DNA from: CABHOJ01 sp965649545
GTDB lineage: Bacteria > Pseudomonadota > Gammaproteobacteria > Burkholderiales > Methylophilaceae
Length of the DNA stretch: 13,817 bases
Assembly: GCA_965649545.1 (NCBI GenBank)
Contig: CBFGLF010000040.1
Span: 1-13,817, forward strand
Reading direction: 5' to 3'
Position numbers and translations under genes: made by a program. Under the pieces are notes generated by a model that had not been told where the DNA came from, did no database searches, and worked only from the letters and a program-made list of their open reading frames with translations. Below, piece by piece: positions 12,449 to 13,817 of this stretch; within the stretch, counting starts at the first letter, position 1; each line of letters begins with the position of its first letter.

Positions 12449-13817
12449 ATGCTGCAAACGATCAATCAACAGGATTTCGATAGCCTCGCGCGCGAAGGCT
12501 ACAACCGCATCCCGCTCGTCGTCGAGACCTTCGCCGACCTCGATACACCGCTCTCCCTTTACCTCAAACTCGCCAACCAACCTTATTCCTACTTGCTGGA
12601 ATCGGTACAGGGCGGCGAGCGCTTCGGGCGATATTCCATCATCGGCCTGCCGGCCAGGACACGGATCGAAGCCCGCGGGCGTCGCGTCGAAGTGATTCGG
12701 CAAGGAGAGGTCGTCGAGGCTGTAGACGATACCAATCCCCTGGATTTCGTCCAGGCGTTCCAGGCCCGCTTCAAGACGCCGCCAGCGCACCTCCTGTCCA
12801 ATGGCGGCTTGCCGAGGTTCACCGGTGGGCTGGCCGGGTATTTCGGTTACGAGACCATCCGCTATATCGAGCGCCGACTTGCCCATAGCGACAAGCCGGA
12901 CGCATTGGGCGTGCCCGATGTCTTGCTCATGGTCTCGGAAGAACTGGCCGTGGTCGACAACCTGTCGGGCAAGCTGTATTTCATCGTCTATGCCGATCCG
13001 GCAGCGCCCAATGCCTACGAGCAAGCCCATGACCGCCTCAATGCCTTGATCCGATTGCTGCGCAAGTCGGTGACCATTCCTGAGGCGCCAGCGATGCCAG
13101 CCAGTGTCGCCACCTCGGAATTCGGCGAAGCCGGTTTCAAGGAGGCGGTGGACAAGGCCAAGCGCTATATCTTCGATGGCGACATCATGCAGGTCGTGCT
13201 GTCGCAGCGCATGTCGCAGCCGTTCGCCGCGCCCCCACTATCGCTGTATCGCGCCCTGCGCAGCCTCAATCCCTCGCCCTACATGTTCTTCTACGACATG
13301 GGCGACCATCACGTGGTCGGTGCCTCGCCAGAGATCCTGGTCAGGCTGGAGAACGACACCGTGACCGCGCGACCGATCGCCGGCACACGTCCACGTGGCA
13401 AGACCCGCGAACAGGATCTGGCATTGGCGGAGGAGTTATTGGCCGATCCCAAAGAGCGCGCCGAACACGTGCAACTCATGGACCTCGGGCGCAACGATGT
13501 CGGCCGTGTGGCGCAGACCGGCACGGTGAAAGTCACCGATAGCATGGTCATCGAACGTTACTCGCACGTCATGCACATCGTCTCCAATGTCGAGGGCAAG
13601 CTGAAACCGGGCATGGATGCGATCGACGTCCTCAAGGCCACCTTCCCCGCCGGCACGGTCAGTGGGGCGCCCAAGGTGCGTGCGATGGAGATCATCGACG
13701 AACTGGAACCGAGCAAGCGTGGCATCTATGCCGGAGCCGTCGGTTATCTAGGCTTCAACGGAGATATGGACCTGGCGATCGCGATCCGCACAGGCGTAAT
13801 CAAGAGTGGTATGCTGT
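12449..13817 (+). CDS. trpE: Anthranilate synthase component I, partial (C-terminus outside window)
   Basis: TrpE, with the glutamine amidotransferase subunit TrpG, converts chorismate to anthranilate, the first committed step of tryptophan synthesis. The frame is open from ATG 12449 to the right edge (456 complete codons of an expected ~490-500). The N-terminal LLES at 49-52 is the Trp feedback-binding motif, so the enzyme is probably inhibited by tryptophan. The chorismate-binding domain shows PIAGTRPRGK (309-318), AEHVQLMDLGRND, ERYSHVMHIVS and the TFPAGTVSGAPK block at 398-409. GGGGA lies 6 nt before the ATG and is the region predicted to be masked by leader RNA. It reads in the same direction as rpe and trpL; trpG is expected downstream but not visible. 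Confidence 0.97.
   Translation, partial: MLQTINQQDFDSLAREGYNRIPLVVETFADLDTPLSLYLKLANQPYSYLLESVQGGERFGRYSIIGLPARTRIEARGRRVEVIRQGEVVEAVDDTNPLDFVQAFQARFKTPPAHLLSNGGLPRFTGGLAGYFGYETIRYIERRLAHSDKPDALGVPDVLLMVSEELAVVDNLSGKLYFIVYADPAAPNAYEQAHDRLNALIRLLRKSVTIPEAPAMPASVATSEFGEAGFKEAVDKAKRYIFDGDIMQVVLSQRMSQPFAAPPLSLYRALRSLNPSPYMFFYDMGDHHVVGASPEILVRLENDTVTARPIAGTRPRGKTREQDLALAEELLADPKERAEHVQLMDLGRNDVGRVAQTGTVKVTDSMVIERYSHVMHIVSNVEGKLKPGMDAIDVLKATFPAGTVSGAPKVRAMEIIDELEPSKRGIYAGAVGYLGFNGDMDLAIAIRTGVIKSGML

Overview
The window looks like ordinary chromosomal DNA of a betaproteobacterium, probably of the Nitrosomonadales/Gallionellaceae type. This is inferred from the metX-metW pair, the divergent pyrE/exonuclease III arrangement, the hemA-prfA-prmC cluster, rpe next to trpE, and moderately high GC. 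Almost every base is coding and no intergenic gap exceeds about 120 bp. No rRNA, tRNA, CRISPR array or prophage gene was seen.

Layout. Bases 1-1236 (minus): pyrE followed by the start of a secreted DUF4124 protein that runs off the left edge. Bases 1258-2040 (plus): exonuclease III, divergent from pyrE and probably using a TTG start. Bases 2075-2863 (minus): a secreted DUF1223 thioredoxin-like protein. Bases 2973-4863 (plus): an AmpG-like muropeptide permease overlapping a TauE/SafE-type membrane protein. Bases 4888-6656 (minus): metX-metW for methionine synthesis, divergent over 36 bp from a gamma carbonic anhydrase (6693-7229, plus), which is followed by an EamA/DMT transporter (7270-8184). 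Bases 8189-11517 (minus): hemA, a small ORF, prfA and prmC. HemA makes the first committed tetrapyrrole precursor, RF1 is the release factor for UAA/UAG, and PrmC methylates RF1. Bases 11635-13817 (plus): rpe, a tryptophan leader peptide, and trpE cut by the right edge.

Two places go beyond routine annotation. First, the hemA-prfA gap is occupied exactly by a ~122-bp segment bounded by imperfect terminal inverted repeats and flanked by a 5-bp direct repeat (TCATT on plus, AATGA in the mRNA). Removing it would restore a plain ATGA overlap of hemA stop and prfA start, so it looks like a small MITE-like insertion. It also carries a 43-codon ORF joined by ATGA to both neighbours. Second, the rpe-trpE gap encodes a 14-residue leader peptide with Trp-Arg-Trp-Trp, followed by nested hairpins but no U-tract. 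Leader codons 1-4 are complementary to the trpE Shine-Dalgarno, which suggests attenuation acting at translation of trpE rather than by an intrinsic terminator. A third, weaker point is the metX/carbonic anhydrase divergent spacer, where back-to-back -10 boxes predict leaderless mRNAs in both directions.
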